The position numbers were made by a program, and so were the translations under genes. Shown here in pieces: positions 27,639 to 36,499 of a DNA stretch of 64,000 nt (the first letter of the stretch is position 1; every line of letters begins with the position of its first letter). This stretch comes from Methylohalobius crimeensis 10Ki. GTDB taxonomy: Bacteria; Pseudomonadota; Gammaproteobacteria; Methylococcales; Methylothermaceae. The stretch lies in contig NZ_ATXB01000001.1 of the NCBI RefSeq assembly GCF_000421465.1, forward strand, positions 868,001-932,000, written 5' to 3'. Under the pieces are notes generated by a model, which saw only the letters and a program-made list of their open reading frames with translations, ran no database searches and was not told where the DNA came from.

Positions 27639-28475
27639 TTACCCTTTGATCGCTCCGGCGGTGAGGCCGGTGACGAGCCAGCGTTGAAAGATCAGGACCA
27701 GAAGGATGATGGGGGCGGTCACCACGACCGAGGCGGCGGCGATGGAACCGGTGGGCAGTTCGAACCGCGAGCTGCCGGTGAAAAAGGCGATGGCGACGGG
27801 GACCGTGCGCGCCTTGTTGGTCGATGTCAGGGAAATGGCGAACAAAAAGTCGTTCCAGGCGAAGATGAAAATCAAAAGCCCCGCCGCGACCGCGCCGGGG
27901 GCTGCAATGGGAGCGATTACATGCGTGAAAGCCTGGAGGCGGGTGGCTCCATCGATCCGCGCCGCTTTTTCCAGATCCCAAGGAACGTCGCGGAAAAATG
28001 CCGACAAAGTCCAAATCGACAGGGGGAGGGTGAAAGTCATATAAGGCAGCATGAGTCCCGGCCACGTATCGAAAAGGCCGATCGCTCGCCACATTTCGAA
28101 CAGCGGTCCGATGATAGAAATAGGCGGAAACATGGCGATGGCCAGGGCGCCGGCGAGGACCACCCGTTTGCCCGGAAAGTCCAGCCGTACGATGGCATAG
28201 GCGGCCATCGCCCCGAGAACGACCGCCAGCAGCGTGGACAGGAACGCGATGCCCAGGGAGTTCCAGAGGGCATGCGGAAACTGGAGGTCTTGAAAGATGG
28301 CTCGATAATGCTCGAAGGTGATCGAGTTGGGGATAAAACGCCGATCATTCAGATCGGCGGGGGGCTTGAGGGAGAGCGACAAGATCCAGGCGACCGGAAT
28401 CAGCGCGTAGACGATAACGATCAGGCTGCCGAAAATCCAAAATATCCGCTCCAGGGCGTTGGATTCGGAAGTCAT
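27639..28475 (-). CDS. carbohydrate ABC importer permease, MalG/ThuG type
   Basis: A 278-residue inner-membrane protein with six predicted helices. The EAA loop, which contacts the ATPase, is in [26 protein letters not shown]. Hydrophobic segments include [18 protein letters not shown] and [19 protein letters not shown] 28475 overlaps the upstream permease stop by 4 nt; the frame open to 28889 is antisense-like. It pairs with the MalF-like permease to form the channel. Confidence 0.92.
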   Translation of the reverse strand: MTSESNALERIFWIFGSLIVIVYALIPVAWILSLSLKPPADLNDRRFIPNSITFEHYRAIFQDLQFPHALWNSLGIAFLSTLLAVVLGAMAAYAIVRLDFPGKRVVLAGALAIAMFPPISIIGPLFEMWRAIGLFDTWPGLMLPYMTFTLPLSIWTLSAFFRDVPWDLEKAARIDGATRLQAFTHVIAPIAAPGAVAAGLLIFIFAWNDFLFAISLTSTNKARTVPVAIAFFTGSSRFELPTGSIAAASVVVTAPIILLVLIFQRWLVTGLTAGAIKG

Positions 28476-29338
28476 TGGGAGTCCTCCCGGTGTATGAGCG
28501 GGGCTTTGAAGCCTTTGATAAAGCCGATGGCGATTAAACTGACGCCGGCGAAGATCAATACCGACACCGCCGAACCCAAGCCCAGATTGAGGCGCGCGAT
28601 CAGGGTATGGTAGGCGACGATGGAAACCGTCTCCGTGCCGTGGGCGCCGCGGGTCTGGACGAACACGGTGTCGAAGATGCGGAAAGCGTCCAGGGTGCGA
28701 AACAGCAACGCCACCGCCACCGCCGGTTTCATTAAGGGCAGGGTGATTTGAAAAAAGCGCTGGATTCTGGATGCGCCGTCCACTCGCGCCGCTTGCAGCA
28801 AGTCCTGGGGTACCAAGGTTAGTCCCGCCATCAGCAGCAGGGCCATAAAAGGCGTGGTTTTCCAGACTTCGGTGGCGATGATCACGCAAAACGCCGACCA
28901 GCGTTCGTTCAGCCAGGGTTGGTCCAAGTTAAGCAAGGCGTTGATAAATCCGGTGGTGGGATCGAACGCGAATTTCCAGGCCAAGGCGGCGACCACCGTA
29001 ATGATGCCGTAGGGGACGAGAATGGCGGTGCGTACGGTGCGCCGTGCAAACAGGGTGCGATGCATGAGCAGCGCCAGGGCGAATCCCAGCATCAATTCCA
29101 TCATCACCGAGCCCGCGGTAATCAGGACGGTATTGGCCAGCGCTTGCCACCACACTTCCGAGGTCAACACGCTGGCATAGTTGGCCCCGCCGACGAATGC
29201 CCGTTGCTCCGGAAAACGTAAATCGTAGCGGTAGAGAGACAACCAGAAGGCGTAGGCGAGAGGGTAGGCGGTCACCAGCAGCATTGCACCGACCGCCGGT
29301 AGACAAAGCCACCATCCCAGCCGCTGCTGCCGATTCAC
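28472..29338 (-). CDS. carbohydrate ABC importer permease, MalF/ThuF type
   Basis: A 288-residue permease with six helices, starting [20 protein letters not shown]. The EAA loop is [25 protein letters not shown]. The size is that of the short MalF-like subunits seen in trehalose/maltose-type importers. It overlaps the solute-binding protein gene by 4 nt and the next permease by 4 nt, so the three are translationally coupled. Confidence 0.92.
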   Translation of the reverse strand: MNRQQRLGWWLCLPAVGAMLLVTAYPLAYAFWLSLYRYDLRFPEQRAFVGGANYASVLTSEVWWQALANTVLITAGSVMMELMLGFALALLMHRTLFARRTVRTAILVPYGIITVVAALAWKFAFDPTTGFINALLNLDQPWLNERWSAFCVIIATEVWKTTPFMALLLMAGLTLVPQDLLQAARVDGASRIQRFFQITLPLMKPAVAVALLFRTLDAFRIFDTVFVQTRGAHGTETVSIVAYHTLIARLNLGLGSAVSVLIFAGVSLIAIGFIKGFKAPLIHREDSQ

Positions 29339-30603
29339 AACAGTCCCTCCGAGCGCAAGGCGCGGCGCACCGCCGCGCGCAGGCGTTTAATGTCTCGATC
29401 GGGGACGATCGCCTTCATCGGATGCAGGGTGCGGCTGATGGCCAGGGAAATGTCATTGTAAAGCGGAGTCGGGGGGCGTTGCACTGCGTCTTTGAGGGTA
29501 GCCCGCAGCAAATCGGCGAATGGGAGTTTCGCCCTGACTTCGGGGGCGTCGTAGAGGGCTTCGATCGTCGGCGGCAAGCCAGCGCGAATCGCCGCCATTC
29601 TTTGATGCGCTTGTCCGGCGAGACAAGTGGCTGCGCGAAAAGCGAGTTCGGGATGGCGGGAATAGGCGCCGATACCGAGGTTGATACCGCCGATGGCCAC
29701 CCGGCTGGGTCTGTCTTCTGTCACCCCGGGCCAGCGCGCCCAGCCCATGTGGACGGCCACCTCGGGCGCATTCTGATTGGCGCTCGGCCAGACGAAGGGG
29801 TAGTTGATCATGAAGACCGCCTTCCCGGTCTCGAATCTCAATCGCGCTTGATCCTCGCGGGCGGTGGACAAGGCGGGGTCGGAGGCGGGTGAGTCGGCGA
29901 GCCGTTGCATGATCGCCAACGCCTGCCGGGTGGGGCGTTGAGCAAGTGCAACGTGCCGACCGGTTTCATCCAGAACCGATCCACCGGCGGAAGCGAGCAG
30001 CGAGGTGAAAAAGACGGTCAAGCCTTCGTAGCGTTCGCCTTGGGCCAACACTGCTCCCTCCTCTCCGAAAGCCTCCGCCATGCGGATCATCTCGTTCCAG
30101 GTTCGGGGCGGATGCTCGATTCGGTCTTTCCGGTACCAAAGCAATTGGGCGTTGGCGGTAAAAGGCGCCGCCCAAAGTCTGCCTTGATAAGTCGCGCTTA
30201 GGATGGAAGGCTGGAGACGTCCTTGCCTCGCCGTTGCGGCCTTGTCGGCGGTCCAGGGCAAGATCCAGCCGGCCTGGGCGAATTCCGCCGTCCAGATGAC
30301 ATCCATGCCGATGATGTCGATATCGGAATCGCTCGCCGCCAGGCGCCGCACCAATTGTTCCCGTTGCTGATCGGCATCGGCCGGCAGCGGGACGAGCTTG
30401 ATCTGGTATGCCCCGCCGGAGGCTGACGAGCAATGTTTGGCCGCCTCGGCGAAAGTCCCCGACGGTTCGTCGAACACGTACCAGCGAAGCCGGGGAAGGG
30501 TCGATTTGTCGGGTGACGTGCATCCGTTCAACGTTATCCATATCGCAAACATTGCGATGAGCGGACCGGTTGGGTTAAACGCAAAAGAATTTTCGGCTTT
30601 CAT
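29335..30603 (-). CDS. lipoprotein solute-binding protein of a sugar ABC importer
   Basis: A 422-residue extracellular solute-binding family 1 protein. A lipoprotein signal ends in LNGC with C28 as the lipid-modified residue. Family features include the Asp/Trp-rich ligand region (DIDIIGMDVIWTAEFAQAGWILPW), APFTANAQLLWYRKD and FETGKAVFMINYPFVWPSAN. The closest general type is the trehalose/maltose group, but the ligand is not determined. It is first in the operon. An early branch of the ffs/dnaX region lies divergently upstream. Confidence 0.88.
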   Translation of the reverse strand: MKAENSFAFNPTGPLIAMFAIWITLNGCTSPDKSTLPRLRWYVFDEPSGTFAEAAKHCSSASGGAYQIKLVPLPADADQQREQLVRRLAASDSDIDIIGMDVIWTAEFAQAGWILPWTADKAATARQGRLQPSILSATYQGRLWAAPFTANAQLLWYRKDRIEHPPRTWNEMIRMAEAFGEEGAVLAQGERYEGLTVFFTSLLASAGGSVLDETGRHVALAQRPTRQALAIMQRLADSPASDPALSTAREDQARLRFETGKAVFMINYPFVWPSANQNAPEVAVHMGWARWPGVTEDRPSRVAIGGINLGIGAYSRHPELAFRAATCLAGQAHQRMAAIRAGLPPTIEALYDAPEVRAKLPFADLLRATLKDAVQRPPTPLYNDISLAISRTLHPMKAIVPDRDIKRLRAAVRRALRSEGLL

Positions 30604-30732
30604 GGGGTCGGTCCTTTATATCCTCACGGATCGTCCGCCGACTTCGGCCTTTGAAGAAGGATGATAGGCTTTTTTCCGCTGGCATGGAATACGGCTACGT
30701 TTCAGTGGTGACTTGGCGGTTCTTTGTCGAAC

Positions 30733-30761
30733 TTGCAATGCGGAAATCAGATCGGGATAAT
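30733..30761 (+). promoter_or_regulatory. probable promoter of the 4.5S RNA
   Basis: TTGCAA (30733-30738), a 17-nt spacer, and GATAAT (30756-30761). The predicted start near 30769 is followed at once by a hairpin (CCCGGCA 30771-30777 with TGCCGGG 30783-30789), so the primary transcript would carry a 5' leader of about 34 nt before the mature RNA. Confidence 0.5.
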
Positions 30762-30802
30762 AGGGTGTTTCCCGGCACGGCATGCCGGGAGGAACGATTG
30801 AT

Positions 30803-30915
<113 letters not shown>

Positions 30916-30938
30916 CCCTAATATTTAAAGATTTCCCC

Positions 30939-32540
30939 ATGAGCTATCAAGCCCTGGCCCGCAAGTGGCGGCCGCGCCGCTTTTCCGAGATCACAGGGCA
31001 GTCCCATGTGGTCCGGGCGCTCCGCAACGCGTTGGCGCACGACCGCATGCATCACGCCTATTTGTTCACCGGCACCCGCGGCGTGGGCAAGACCACCATT
31101 GCCCGGATTTTGGCCAAGGCGCTCAACTGCGAGCAGCCCCTGGACGGCGAACCTTGCTGTCGCTGCGAGATCTGCCTGGCGGTGGACGAGGGGCGTTTCG
31201 TCGACCTCATCGAAGTGGATGCCGCTTCCCGCACCCGAGTGGAAGATACCCGCGAGTTGCTGGAAAACGCTCAGTACGCTCCCAGCCGGGGGCGTTACAA
31301 GATCTACCTGATCGACGAAGTGCATATGCTCTCCGGGCACAGTTTCAACGCCTTGTTAAAGACTCTGGAAGAGCCCCCGCCGCACATCAAATTCCTGCTT
31401 GCCACCACCGATCCGCAAAAAGTCCCGGTGACCGTGCTGTCGCGCTGTCTCCAGTTCAACTTGAAAAAGCTGCCTGCGGATCAGATCGAATCGCGTATGA
31501 CTCAGGTGCTGGAAGCCGAGGCGTTGGATTTCGACGGGGAAGCGCTGCACTTGTTGGCCCGTGCGGCCGAAGGCAGTCTCCGCGATGCCTTGAGCCTGCT
31601 GGATCAGGCCATCGCCTACGGGGGCGGTCGAGTCCGGGCGGCGGATGTGGAAGGCATGTTGGGCGGCGTGGCCCGGCATTCCCTCAAGGGAATGGTGGAA
31701 GCGCTGGTGTCGGGAGATGCGCAGGCCGTGATGGCCGAGGTGATCCGACTTTCAGAGGCGGCTCCGGATTTTGCCGAAGTGTTGAAAGCGTTGTTGAGTT
31801 TGTTCCATCGAATCGCCTTGGCCCAGCAATTACCGGAAACCGCCGATCAAGACGAGGAACGGAAGTGGATTCTGGCCCAAGCGGAAGCGCTGTCACCCGA
31901 GGATGTGCAGTTGTACTATCAGATCGGCTTGATGGGGCAAAAGGATTTGCCCTGGGCACCGGATCCGCGCACCGGCTTGGAGATGATTCTTTTACGAATG
32001 CTTGCGTTTCGGCCGATGGAAGTGGCGGAGCAGCGTGTGCCGGCGCCGAAGGCTTCGGCTTCCCCGGGCCGGAAGGCGGGGAATTCGGTACCGACCTCTG
32101 AGGTCGAAACCCGGGAGCAAGCCGTTCCGGCGGAAGACCCGCCCGCCTTGGAGGGCGCTGGATCATTGGAATGGGCCGCTTTGCTGGAGCGCATGCGTTT
32201 GTCCGGCATGGCCAAAGAGTTGGCCCATCACTGCGTGATGCAGCATTTGGACGATCGCCGCTGTGTGTTGATGCTGGACGAAGGTTTCGAGCATTTGAAG
32301 AACGACCGCTGGCATGCGCGGTTGGAGCAAGCTTTGCAGGCGGTCCTTAAGCAGTCGGTGAAACTGGAGATTCAAGTCGGCCGAAGCGGTAGCGAGACGC
32401 CGGCGATGCTGCATCGGCGGCGCCAGGAAGAAGAGTTGGCCGCGGCGGAAAAGGCCATCGCCGAGGACGAGACGGTTCGGACCTTGATGGAAACCTTCGA
32501 CGCCCGGGTCGTGCCGGGTACGGTGAAGCCGGTGAAGTAA
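30939..32540 (+). CDS. dnaX: DNA polymerase III subunits gamma/tau
   Basis: The clamp loader ATPase, 533 residues. MSYQALARKWRPRRFSEITGQ is the standard N-terminus. Walker A is GTRGVGKTT. A four-Cys zinc site lies in CEQPLDGEPCCRCEIC, with Walker B LIDEVHML and sensor 1 ATTDPQKVP. The lid and collar regions follow, then a tau-type C-terminus after a Pro/Ala-rich linker (about 365-410). I see no A AAA AAG slippery heptamer near the end of the ATPase part, so a gamma form by E. coli-type frameshifting is not supported. The frame is open from 30651, but that part covers ffs. Confidence 0.96.
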   Translation: MSYQALARKWRPRRFSEITGQSHVVRALRNALAHDRMHHAYLFTGTRGVGKTTIARILAKALNCEQPLDGEPCCRCEICLAVDEGRFVDLIEVDAASRTRVEDTRELLENAQYAPSRGRYKIYLIDEVHMLSGHSFNALLKTLEEPPPHIKFLLATTDPQKVPVTVLSRCLQFNLKKLPADQIESRMTQVLEAEALDFDGEALHLLARAAEGSLRDALSLLDQAIAYGGGRVRAADVEGMLGGVARHSLKGMVEALVSGDAQAVMAEVIRLSEAAPDFAEVLKALLSLFHRIALAQQLPETADQDEERKWILAQAEALSPEDVQLYYQIGLMGQKDLPWAPDPRTGLEMILLRMLAFRPMEVAEQRVPAPKASASPGRKAGNSVPTSEVETREQAVPAEDPPALEGAGSLEWAALLERMRLSGMAKELAHHCVMQHLDDRRCVLMLDEGFEHLKNDRWHARLEQALQAVLKQSVKLEIQVGRSGSETPAMLHRRRQEEELAAAEKAIAEDETVRTLMETFDARVVPGTVKPVK

Positions 32541-32562
32541 CAGTCATTTGGAGGATGTGCGG

Positions 32563-32889
32563 ATGAAAAACCCATTGGGAGCCTTGATGCAACAGGCTCA
32601 AGAAATGCAGGAAAAATTCAAGCAAGCTCAGGAAGAGTTGGCCAAGGCGGAAGTGCAGGGAGAGGCTGGTGGCGGCTTGGTCAAGGTGGTGATGAACGGC
32701 CAGCGCGAGGTGTTGCGCTTGGCCATCGATCCCAGCTTGATCAAGGAAGAGGACAAGGAAATTCTGGAAGATTTGACCGCGGCGGCGGTCAACGATGCGG
32801 TCCACAAGGTAGCCAAGCTCAAGGAAGAGAAAATGGGAGAGCTGGCCGGCGGTTTCCAATTGCCCGGCGGGATGAATTTGCCGTTTTAG
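32563..32889 (+). CDS. ybaB: YbaB/EbfC-family nucleoid-associated protein
   Basis: A 108-residue DNA-binding dimer: [26 protein letters not shown] is the helical part, followed by the [21 protein letters not shown] strand region. ATG 32563 has GGAGGA before it and is preferred over the in-frame start at 32548. It sits between dnaX and recR, the usual arrangement, and is thought to act in nucleoid organisation and repair. Confidence 0.95.
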   Translation: MKNPLGALMQQAQEMQEKFKQAQEELAKAEVQGEAGGGLVKVVMNGQREVLRLAIDPSLIKEEDKEILEDLTAAAVNDAVHKVAKLKEEKMGELAGGFQLPGGMNLPF

Positions 32890-32960
32890 GCCATAGGTCG
32901 ATATGGATTTGTTTCGGCATAATTCAAGCGCCGCGAATATCAATAGCACCTGATTTCGGC

Positions 32961-33557
32961 ATGGAGCGAGGCGATTGTCTCCAGCGACTCATGCAGGCGC
33001 TCCGCTGTCTGCCCGGGGTCGGTCCAAAATCCGCTCAACGCATGGCGTTCCACCTCCTGCAGCACGACCATGAAGGTGCCCGGCGCTTGGTGGAGCGCCT
33101 GGACGAGGCATTGAAGAAAATTCGCCGTTGTCGTTCCTGCCGGACGCTCACCGAACTGGAAACCTGCCGGATTTGCGCCGATCCGGGCCGCGACCGGTCC
33201 CAGTTGTGCGTGGTCGAAACGCCCGCCGACGTGTTCGCGATCGATCGGGCCACGGTATATAAAGGTCTGTATTTCGTCCTCCACGGACGGCTATCGCCTT
33301 TGGACGGCATCGGTCCGGAAGAGCTGGGATTGGACTTGCTGGAGAAGCGCTTGGCCGAGGGAGAGGTAAAGGAGTTGATTCTGGCGACCAACTCCACCGT
33401 GGAGGGGGAGGCCAGCGCTTATTACATCGCCGATTTGGCTCGCCGCTTCGAGATATCGGTCAGCCGCATCGCCTACGGGGTGCCGGTCGGCGGCGAGTTG
33501 GAGTATCTCGACGCCAACACGTTGGTACACGCGTTTCAAGGTCGACGGGTGGTTTAA
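32961..33557 (+). CDS. recR: recombination mediator RecR
   Basis: A 198-residue protein of the RecFOR pathway that loads RecA at gaps. HhH motif region [17 protein letters not shown], a C4 zinc finger ([18 protein letters not shown]), the Toprim domain ([31 protein letters not shown]) and the Walker-like [12 protein letters not shown] are all in order. Length is normal. It converges on rsgA, whose stop lies within 4 nt of its own stop. Confidence 0.96.
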   Translation: MERGDCLQRLMQALRCLPGVGPKSAQRMAFHLLQHDHEGARRLVERLDEALKKIRRCRSCRTLTELETCRICADPGRDRSQLCVVETPADVFAIDRATVYKGLYFVLHGRLSPLDGIGPEELGLDLLEKRLAEGEVKELILATNSTVEGEASAYYIADLARRFEISVSRIAYGVPVGGELEYLDANTLVHAFQGRRVV

Positions 33558-34477
33558 GATATCCGGGGCAGTTTTTCCAGCAATTTCAAATAGCGCCGGT
33601 AGCGTGCTCTGCTGATCTCTCCTTTTTCCACGCCCTCTCTGACCGCGCATCCCAAATCGTCCACATGCCGGCAATCGTTGAACCGGCAGTAAGAAATGAA
33701 GGGCCGGAATTCCTTGTAGCCCTCGGCCAATTGGCGGGAATCGATATCGGCCAAGCCGAAGATCGCCACGCCCGGGGTGTCGATGAGATCGCCGCCGCCC
33801 GGCAGATGAAACAGCATGGCGCTGGTGGTGGTGTGGCGGCCACGCCGGGTGCCGTCGGATAAGCCGCCGATGCGAACATCCAAGTCGGGGAGCAAATTTT
33901 TCAAGAGGGAGGATTTCCCTACTCCCGACTGGCCGGCCAGCATGGAGATCTTGTCTTTTAAAGTGGCCTTGAGAGTTTCCATACCTTCACCGGTTTCGGC
34001 GCTGATAAATAAAAGCGGATACAGGTCGCGATAAGGCGCCAGATTCGCATCTACGCCTCTTCGTGACGCTTTCGTGAGCAAGTCCGACTTGTTGAAAAGC
34101 AGGCGGGTATCGATGCCCCGGTTTTCATTCACCACCAGGTATTGATCCACGAGCAGTAAATCGTAGGGAGGTTCGGGCGCCAGAACCACCAGAACCTGGG
34201 AGACATTGGCCGCCGCCGGACGCGTTTTGCCGCCGCGGCCGGGGCGGGTGAGGAGGGTGTCCCGAGGCAGAACCTCGAGGATGCGGCCGTGTTGGGCGTC
34301 GGCGGCTTCCCAGTGAACCCGATCGCCGACGCAAGGCTCTTGGCTGCGGCGCAAAGGATGGCAAAGGTAAATCCGTCCCGCTTCTTCCTCCACCGCCCAC
34401 TTCTTGCCGAAATGGGCGACCACTCGACCGGTGCGGGGCGGATTCATGCGTGGGCGGATCTTCGGAGCGCGGGTCAT
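33554..34477 (-). CDS. rsgA: ribosome small-subunit biogenesis GTPase RsgA
   Basis: A circularly permuted GTPase of 307 residues that helps mature 30S subunits. An N-terminal OB domain ([16 protein letters not shown]) precedes the G domain with permuted order G4 (NKSD), G1 ([11 protein letters not shown]) and G3 (DTPG). A zinc knuckle follows ([15 protein letters not shown], with Cys and His ligands). Its ATG overlaps the upstream M48 protease stop by 4 nt. It shares 4 nt with the convergent recR end. Confidence 0.95.
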   Translation of the reverse strand: MTRAPKIRPRMNPPRTGRVVAHFGKKWAVEEEAGRIYLCHPLRRSQEPCVGDRVHWEAADAQHGRILEVLPRDTLLTRPGRGGKTRPAAANVSQVLVVLAPEPPYDLLLVDQYLVVNENRGIDTRLLFNKSDLLTKASRRGVDANLAPYRDLYPLLFISAETGEGMETLKATLKDKISMLAGQSGVGKSSLLKNLLPDLDVRIGGLSDGTRRGRHTTTSAMLFHLPGGGDLIDTPGVAIFGLADIDSRQLAEGYKEFRPFISYCRFNDCRHVDDLGCAVREGVEKGEISRARYRRYLKLLEKLPRIS

Positions 34478-35727
34478 CCGGAAGTCTTTTGCGTCGCCTT
34501 TAAATGCTCGATCCGAATCGCCGCCGGGGGATGGCTGTAGTGGAAGGCCGCGTATAAGGGGTCCGGGGTCAGGGTGGCGGCGTTGTCGCGATAGAGCTTC
34601 ACCAGCGAGCGGATCAGCGGCTGAGGTTGGGTCATGGAGGCGGCGAATTCGTCCGCCTCGAATTCGTATTTGCGTTGAATACCCGCGATCAAGGGCTGCA
34701 GGAAGACGGTGAATACCGGCATGATCAGCATGAATAGCAGAAGAGCTGCGGCGTGGGTGGCCCTCGGCACGCCCAGTCCTTGGTAAAATGTCGGTTGCTC
34801 GGCCAGCCAGCCGAGGAGGGCGAAGCCGAACAGACTCAAGAGGGCGCTGGTCATCAGCATTTTAATCACGTGGCGGCGCTTGAAATGTCCCAGTTCGTGA
34901 GCCAGCACCGCTTCCAGTTCTTCCGGTTTCAGAGCTTCCATCAAAGTGTCGAAAAACACGATCCGCTTATTGCTGCCGAGCCCGGTGAAATAGGCGTTGC
35001 CGTGGCCGGATCGAGTGGAGCCGTCCATCACGAAAATCCCTTTGCTGTGAAAGCCGCAGCGTTCCAGCAATCGTTGGATGCGGGCCTTGAGGGTTTGATC
35101 TTCCAGGGGAGTGAATTGGTTGAACAGAGGGGCAATCAAGGTGGGGTAGGCCCAGCTCATCAAGAGGGAGAAAGCCATCAAAATCGCCCAGGCGAGCAGC
35201 CACCACCAGCGGCCGGTACTGTCCATGACCCATAAAACGATTCCCAGAAGGGGAGCGCCGATGGCCAATGCCAAAACCGTCTGAAGGCCTAAATCCTTGA
35301 TGAATCGCAGGGGCGTGGTACGGTTGAAGTCGAATTTTTCCTCCACCCCGAATGTCTGATAAAGGGAGAGCGGTAGTTCCGCCACCGCCGTCAAAAACAT
35401 CACCGACAGGATCAGCAGGATGCCGTGGGTGACGGGGCCGAGCTCGAACTGCATCCATCCGCGATCGAGGGCCGCGATGCCGCCGCCCACGGTAAAGACG
35501 AGCAGCAAGACCGCGTTGAGCAGTCGGCCGGCATTCTGGATTTTGAGCTTGGCCAACGTATAATCGGCGGCCTTTTGATGAGCGCTAAGACTGATGGCCT
35601 CTTGAAACGCCTCCGGAACCTGGTCGCGGTGGGCGCTCACATGGCGCGCATGACGCCGGGCAAGCCAGATTTCAACGGCGAAGGATACGGTCAAAGCGAG
35701 CAGAAAAATGATCGTGAAGCTATTCAT
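34474..35727 (-). CDS. M48-family membrane zinc metalloprotease (Ste24/CAAX-protease type)
   Basis: A 417-residue integral membrane protease. The zinc motif is HELGH in LEAVLAHELGHFKRRH, with the third ligand Glu in YEFEADEFAASM. An N-terminal peptidase_M48_N region with several helices precedes it, and STRSGHGNAYFTGLGSNKRIVFFDTL is typical of the Ste24 subgroup. Bacterial members likely degrade damaged membrane proteins, since CAAX prenylation is absent. It starts the operon ahead of rsgA and diverges from orn. Confidence 0.93.
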   Translation of the reverse strand: MNSFTIIFLLALTVSFAVEIWLARRHARHVSAHRDQVPEAFQEAISLSAHQKAADYTLAKLKIQNAGRLLNAVLLLVFTVGGGIAALDRGWMQFELGPVTHGILLILSVMFLTAVAELPLSLYQTFGVEEKFDFNRTTPLRFIKDLGLQTVLALAIGAPLLGIVLWVMDSTGRWWWLLAWAILMAFSLLMSWAYPTLIAPLFNQFTPLEDQTLKARIQRLLERCGFHSKGIFVMDGSTRSGHGNAYFTGLGSNKRIVFFDTLMEALKPEELEAVLAHELGHFKRRHVIKMLMTSALLSLFGFALLGWLAEQPTFYQGLGVPRATHAAALLLFMLIMPVFTVFLQPLIAGIQRKYEFEADEFAASMTQPQPLIRSLVKLYRDNAATLTPDPLYAAFHYSHPPAAIRIEHLKATQKTSG

Positions 35728-35815
35728 GAATAGACGGTCGACTTTGCAAAAACTGACAGAACAGCTTAGCCTTTGCGGCTGTATCTGACAATAATCTCAG
35801 CCTGGAAATAATTGT

Positions 35816-36361
35816 ATGACCCACCCCAAAGACAACCTGATCTGGATCGATTTGGAGATGACCGGTCTGGATCCGGATCGGGACGTCATCATCGAAATCG
35901 CCACTGTCGTTACGGACAAGCATTTGAATGTATTGGCCACCGGGCCGGTATTGGCGGTTCGGCAGCCGGAGGCCGTCCTGGCGACGATGGATAGTTGGAA
36001 TCAGAAGCATCATGGCGAATCGGGACTTATCGACCGGGTGCGTCGAGTCGGGGTGAACGAGCGCGAGGCCGAGATTCAGACGCTGGAATTTCTGAAGCAA
36101 TGGGTGCCGCCGGGGGAATCCCCCATGTGCGGCAACAGTATTTGCCAGGATCGACGTTTTTTGTATCGGGCGATGCCGCAACTGGAAGCCTATTTCCATT
36201 ATCGTAATCTGGATGTTTCCACGCTCAAGGAATTGGCCGGGCTATGGGCGCCCCATCTCAAGCAGGGATTCAAGAAGCGGAACGCCCACGAGGCCCTGGC
36301 GGACATTCTTGAGTCCATCGAGGAACTGAAATACTACCGGAATAACTTCATCAAAGCTTGA
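35816..36361 (+). CDS. orn: oligoribonuclease
   Basis: A 181-residue DEDDh 3'-5' exonuclease that clears RNA dinucleotides and short oligomers. [25 protein letters not shown] contains the first Asp/Glu pair; [20 protein letters not shown] and the final [20 protein letters not shown] hold the rest, including the His. Divergent from the M48 gene, which is common in gammaproteobacteria. It is followed by the gyrA leader. Confidence 0.97.
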   Translation: MTHPKDNLIWIDLEMTGLDPDRDVIIEIATVVTDKHLNVLATGPVLAVRQPEAVLATMDSWNQKHHGESGLIDRVRRVGVNEREAEIQTLEFLKQWVPPGESPMCGNSICQDRRFLYRAMPQLEAYFHYRNLDVSTLKELAGLWAPHLKQGFKKRNAHEALADILESIEELKYYRNNFIKA

Positions 36362-36406
36362 CGGAGAAAATGCGCTTTGTTTAGTCGCATCTTTCCGGCA
36401 ATGGGA

Positions 36407-36415
36407 TGATATAAT
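36407..36415 (+). promoter_or_regulatory. extended -10 promoter of gyrA
   Basis: TGATATAAT is a perfect TATAAT (36410-36415) with the extended TGn. No good -35 is seen, which fits an extended -10 promoter. The start would lie about 78 nt before the gyrA ATG. Confidence 0.5.
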
Positions 36416-36449
36416 TACAAAATTTATCAACAGAAATTAATCAATGCCC

Positions 36450-36481
36450 CCGCAGGAGCGAATAAACATTCGCCCCTGCGG
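36450..36481. repeat. REP-like hairpin in the gyrA leader
   Basis: CCGCAGGAGCGAAT (36450-36463) pairs with ATTCGCCCCTGCGG (36468-36481) with one mismatch and a 4-nt loop. The GGAGCGAAT...ATTCGC pattern is that of a common dispersed gammaproteobacterial REP sequence. It ends 18 nt before the gyrA start and no strong ribosome-binding site follows it. Confidence 0.65.
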
Positions 36482-36499
36482 TAGCGGAACAACACTGCC

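Noticed and set aside
31460-31476. A possible frameshift slip in dnaX (G AAA AAG)
   Set aside because: It lies near codon 176 within the ATPase domain, is not the A AAA AAG heptamer, and has no suitable place for a gamma truncation.
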